NCBI GenBank assembly: GCA_025997755.1
Contig: BNVA01000036.1
Location: 1 to 14,088 of the forward strand
Reading direction: 5' to 3'
DNA length: 14,088 nucleotides
Origin: Spirochaetia bacterium
GTDB lineage: Bacteria; Spirochaetota; Spirochaetia; Treponematales; Breznakiellaceae
Of this stretch, positions 12,909 through 14,088 are shown piece after piece (within the stretch, counting starts at the first letter, position 1; each line of letters begins with the position of its first letter). Made by a program: the position numbers and the translations under genes. A model generated the notes under the pieces. That model was not told the DNA's origin. It saw only the letters and a program-made list of their open reading frames with translations, and searched no databases.

Positions 12909-13262
12909 CTATTCCTTCCCCTTAGCGTCCTGATACTCCAAGAGCAGGTCTAGCTGTTTTAAAAGGTAGTCCTGCAGCAATCCGTCGAGTTTTTTGAAAT
13001 TGTTTATAATCTGCTCCAGCTTGAAGTCCTCAATTTTGTCAAACATACTGCCCGCGCCGCTTTTAAGCCATTCCTCGTTTACTCCGTAGGTCATGGAAAT
13101 TATCTTGATAATACGGTCGTTTACACGGCGGTTTCCAAGTTCGATAGAAGCAAGGTAGCTTGCATTTATTTTTAGCCCTGCGGCAAATTTTGCCTGCGTA
13201 AAACCCAATGTATGCCTTGCCTCAAAAACTCTTTTGTTTATTTGTTGATCTATCTCAACCAT
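12909..13262 (-). CDS. XRE/Cro-type helix-turn-helix regulator (right-arm copy)
   Basis: This is identical to 827-1180: 117 residues, N-terminal XRE helix-turn-helix and a C-terminal amphipathic helical tail that resembles the divergent 67-aa protein. Likely an autorepressor acting on the operator-like sites at 13299-13379. Confidence 0.88.
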   Translation of the reverse strand: MVEIDQQINKRVFEARHTLGFTQAKFAAGLKINASYLASIELGNRRVNDRIIKIISMTYGVNEEWLKSGAGSMFDKIEDFKLEQIINNFKKLDGLLQDYLLKQLDLLLEYQDAKGKE

Positions 13263-13298
13263 AAAATCCCTATATAACAAAGTTTAGTAAAATCTTAG

Positions 13299-13309
13299 TT
13301 GCTTAGCAA
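13299..13309. promoter_or_regulatory. Operator-like site 3 (mirror copy)
   Basis: The perfect palindrome TTGCTTAGCAA lies at the predicted start of the XRE regulator transcript. Confidence 0.55.
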
Positions 13310-13315
13310 GGAAGT

Positions 13316-13344
13316 ATTATTTTTATGAAAGAATTTATTGACAA
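13316..13344 (-). promoter_or_regulatory. XRE regulator promoter (mirror copy)
   Basis: TTGTCA, 17 bases and AATAAT on the minus strand. Its -35 overlaps the -35 of the divergent promoter at 13338-13343. Confidence 0.65.
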
Positions 13345-13366
13345 TAATTGCAATGTAATATATAAT
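13338..13366 (+). promoter_or_regulatory. Perfect-consensus promoter of the 67-aa gene (mirror copy)
   Basis: TTGACA (13338-13343), exactly 17 bases, TATAAT (13361-13366). Operator-like sites lie in the spacer (13348-13358) and over the start (13369-13379). Confidence 0.8.
13348..13358. promoter_or_regulatory. Operator-like site 2 (mirror copy)
   Basis: TTGCAATGTAA lies in the promoter spacer, 21 bp from site 1. Confidence 0.45.
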
Positions 13367-13368
13367 AC

Positions 13369-13379
13369 TTGCTATGTAA
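13369..13379. promoter_or_regulatory. Operator-like site 1 (mirror copy)
   Basis: TTGCTATGTAA lies across the predicted transcript start of the 67-aa gene. Confidence 0.5.
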
Positions 13380-13395
13380 CTAAATTATATTATTA

Positions 13396-13410
13396 TTACT
13401 TTCAAAGTAA
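13396..13410. promoter_or_regulatory. 15-bp perfect palindrome in leader (mirror copy)
   Basis: TTACTTTCAAAGTAA lies in the untranslated leader of the 67-aa gene; an operator or hairpin candidate. Confidence 0.45.
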
Positions 13411-13447
13411 GTGATAAAAAAAGTGATTTAAAAGAGGTGAACAAAAC

Positions 13448-13651
13448 ATGTCGGAGTCCGAAAAAATAGACCGTTTAACTGCCGGTTACAGGCGGTTAAA
13501 CGAAGAAGGCAAGAATTATCTAAGGGATGTCTCCCAGCAGCTCATCTATGTTCAATATCCCATAATTGTACCTGCTCCAAACAAGGTGCAACGCAAAATC
13601 AGTAATTCCGCCTTTAGTACGGCGGAACGCTTGCGATCAAAACTATCGTAA
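13448..13651 (+). CDS. 67-aa small protein, candidate XRE-regulator antagonist (right-arm copy)
   Basis: This is identical to 438-641. ATG 13448 has AGAGGTGA (13433-13440) at 7-base spacing. Residues 14-36 resemble the C-terminal helical tail of the divergent XRE regulator. No DNA-binding domain is visible. Confidence 0.7.
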   Translation: MSESEKIDRLTAGYRRLNEEGKNYLRDVSQQLIYVQYPIIVPAPNKVQRKISNSAFSTAERLRSKLS

Positions 13652-13657
13652 AGGCGG
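13608..13657 (+). repeat. 9-bp inverted repeat at the 3' end of the 67-aa gene (mirror copy)
   Basis: CCGCCTTTA and TAAAGGCGG stem arms span the stop codon. No T-tract follows. Confidence 0.45.
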
Positions 13658-13689
13658 TTCTCCTCTTCATGTGGTGAACATAAACAAAT

Positions 13690-13720
13690 TTGACGGCGGG
13701 AAAGACCGCATGTGTATATA
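13690..13720 (+). promoter_or_regulatory. Possible lipoprotein promoter (mirror copy)
   Basis: TTGACG (13690-13695) lies upstream of a TGTATATA region; a weak -10 just before the AAAAGGAG ribosome-binding site. Confidence 0.3.
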
Positions 13721-13740
13721 GCACAAAAGGAGTGGTTCAA

Positions 13741-13989
13741 ATGAACAAAAACAAGTTTCTCCCATTGAGAGCGATAGCTCTTACGCTGTCGCTTATGGTT
13801 CTGGCGGGATGCGCGTCATCCGCAAAGATTAGCAGTAAGGGGAAAGACCCCGTCATCCTTGACCACGCAGGTCGGGATTTGGGAGTTACCGAAAAGCCCA
13901 AGTGGGTGCAAGTTTGGGCAACAAGCCGGAACGTCATCAACCTTGAGGCGGAGCGCGAGTACCGTGATAGTTACTGCTTTGTGGTATAA
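13741..13989 (+). CDS. Small lipoprotein, C-terminally truncated at junction (right-arm copy)
   Basis: This is identical to 100-348: 82 residues, lipobox Leu-Ala-Gly-Cys24, RBS AAAAGGAG. From 13980 onward the frame is inside the 109-bp antitoxin-promoter repeat and stops at TAA 13987-13989 within the TATAAT box, so the native C-terminus is missing. Confidence 0.75.
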   Translation: MNKNKFLPLRAIALTLSLMVLAGCASSAKISSKGKDPVILDHAGRDLGVTEKPKWVQVWATSRNVINLEAEREYRDSYCFVV

Positions 13990-14088
13990 TAAGGGCATGT
14001 GGGGAAGAAAATGGAAGAAATACTGGACAGAGTAAGAATGTTTGATAATACGCAGTTATTACAAGTCGAACTATTGGCACGCACCTTG
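13980..14088 (+). repeat. Outer 109-bp copy of antitoxin promoter/5' end (direct)
   Basis: This block is identical to 1253-1361 at an offset of 12,727 bp. It is cut by the window end at antitoxin codon 26. Its upstream neighbour is the lipoprotein gene instead of the native -35 region. Confidence 0.93.
14011..14088 (+). pseudogene. Partial antitoxin gene (5' end only, right end)
   Basis: The first 26 codons of the antitoxin (EEILDRVRMFDNTQLLQVEL and following), running off the window. The TATAAT box at 13985-13990 has no -35 partner here (CCGTGA at the expected place), so expression from this copy is doubtful. Confidence 0.7.

Larger units (their letters stand above)
7122..14088. repeat. Right arm of giant inverted repeat
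   Basis: This is the reverse complement of 1-6967. It carries the same genes in the opposite orientation. The only difference I found is T at 7131, where the left arm implies C; it is synonymous (Leu) in the gene that crosses it. The right arm lacks the first codons of the helical-protein gene, which the left copy retains, so the right arm is the truncated side of the central junction. Confidence 0.97.

Noticed and set aside
1..14088. Complete plasmid or phage genome
   Set aside because: There are no replication, partition, capsid, terminase, integrase or transposase genes, and the central operon is chromosomal in character.

Overview
The window is one enormous inverted repeat. Base n pairs with base 14089-n: the left arm (1-6967) and right arm (7122-14088) carry the same genes in opposite orientation, around a 154-base asymmetric centre (6968-7121). 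The only arm difference I found is one base near the centre (6958/7131). Because the symmetry axis falls exactly mid-window, this is probably a whole contig, not an arbitrary cut. A second, nested repeat of 109 bp (1253-1361, mirrored at 12728-12836) recurs at both outer ends (1-109 inverted, 13980-14088 direct). All 14 kb therefore reduces to about 7.0 kb of unique sequence (about 110-7121): a 5.7-kb stem with a 1.14-kb loop at one end and a 0.15-kb loop at the other. Both loop junctions show microhomology interrupted by one mismatch and truncate a gene. This fits a template-switch chimera (amplification or assembly artefact) or a tandem-inversion duplication better than a normal chromosome. 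Gene content should be counted once.

Unique gene order, read on the left arm: truncated lipoprotein (-), small 67-aa protein (-), XRE-family regulator (+), antitoxin and PIN-domain toxin (+,+), ABC-F ATPase of the YbiT type (-), DEAD-box RNA helicase (-), a DUF2281-like small protein and an unrecognised 192-aa protein (+,+), and a helical exported protein (-) cut by the centre. The helicase and ABC-F genes overlap by 4 bp and form a ribosome/RNA-maintenance operon of housekeeping type. Around them are compact accessory modules: a type II toxin-antitoxin pair, a second toxin-antitoxin-like pair, and a regulator with a divergent small partner.

The organism looks like a spirochaete, probably Treponema-like, from the style of the lipoprotein and the helical protein, the YbiT-type ABC-F and the 7-bp tandem repeats. 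This is an impression without database support. No phage, transposase, plasmid replication gene, tRNA, rRNA or CRISPR array is visible.

The most interesting native biology is the 185-bp divergent region between the XRE regulator and the 67-aa protein. The two promoters share one overlapping -35 element and have matching 11-bp operator-like sites. The small protein resembles the regulator's C-terminal helical tail, suggesting a SinR/SinI-like repressor/anti-repressor switch. Second is the DUF2281-like plus 192-aa pair, read from an apparently leaderless promoter beside a perfect GC-rich palindrome.
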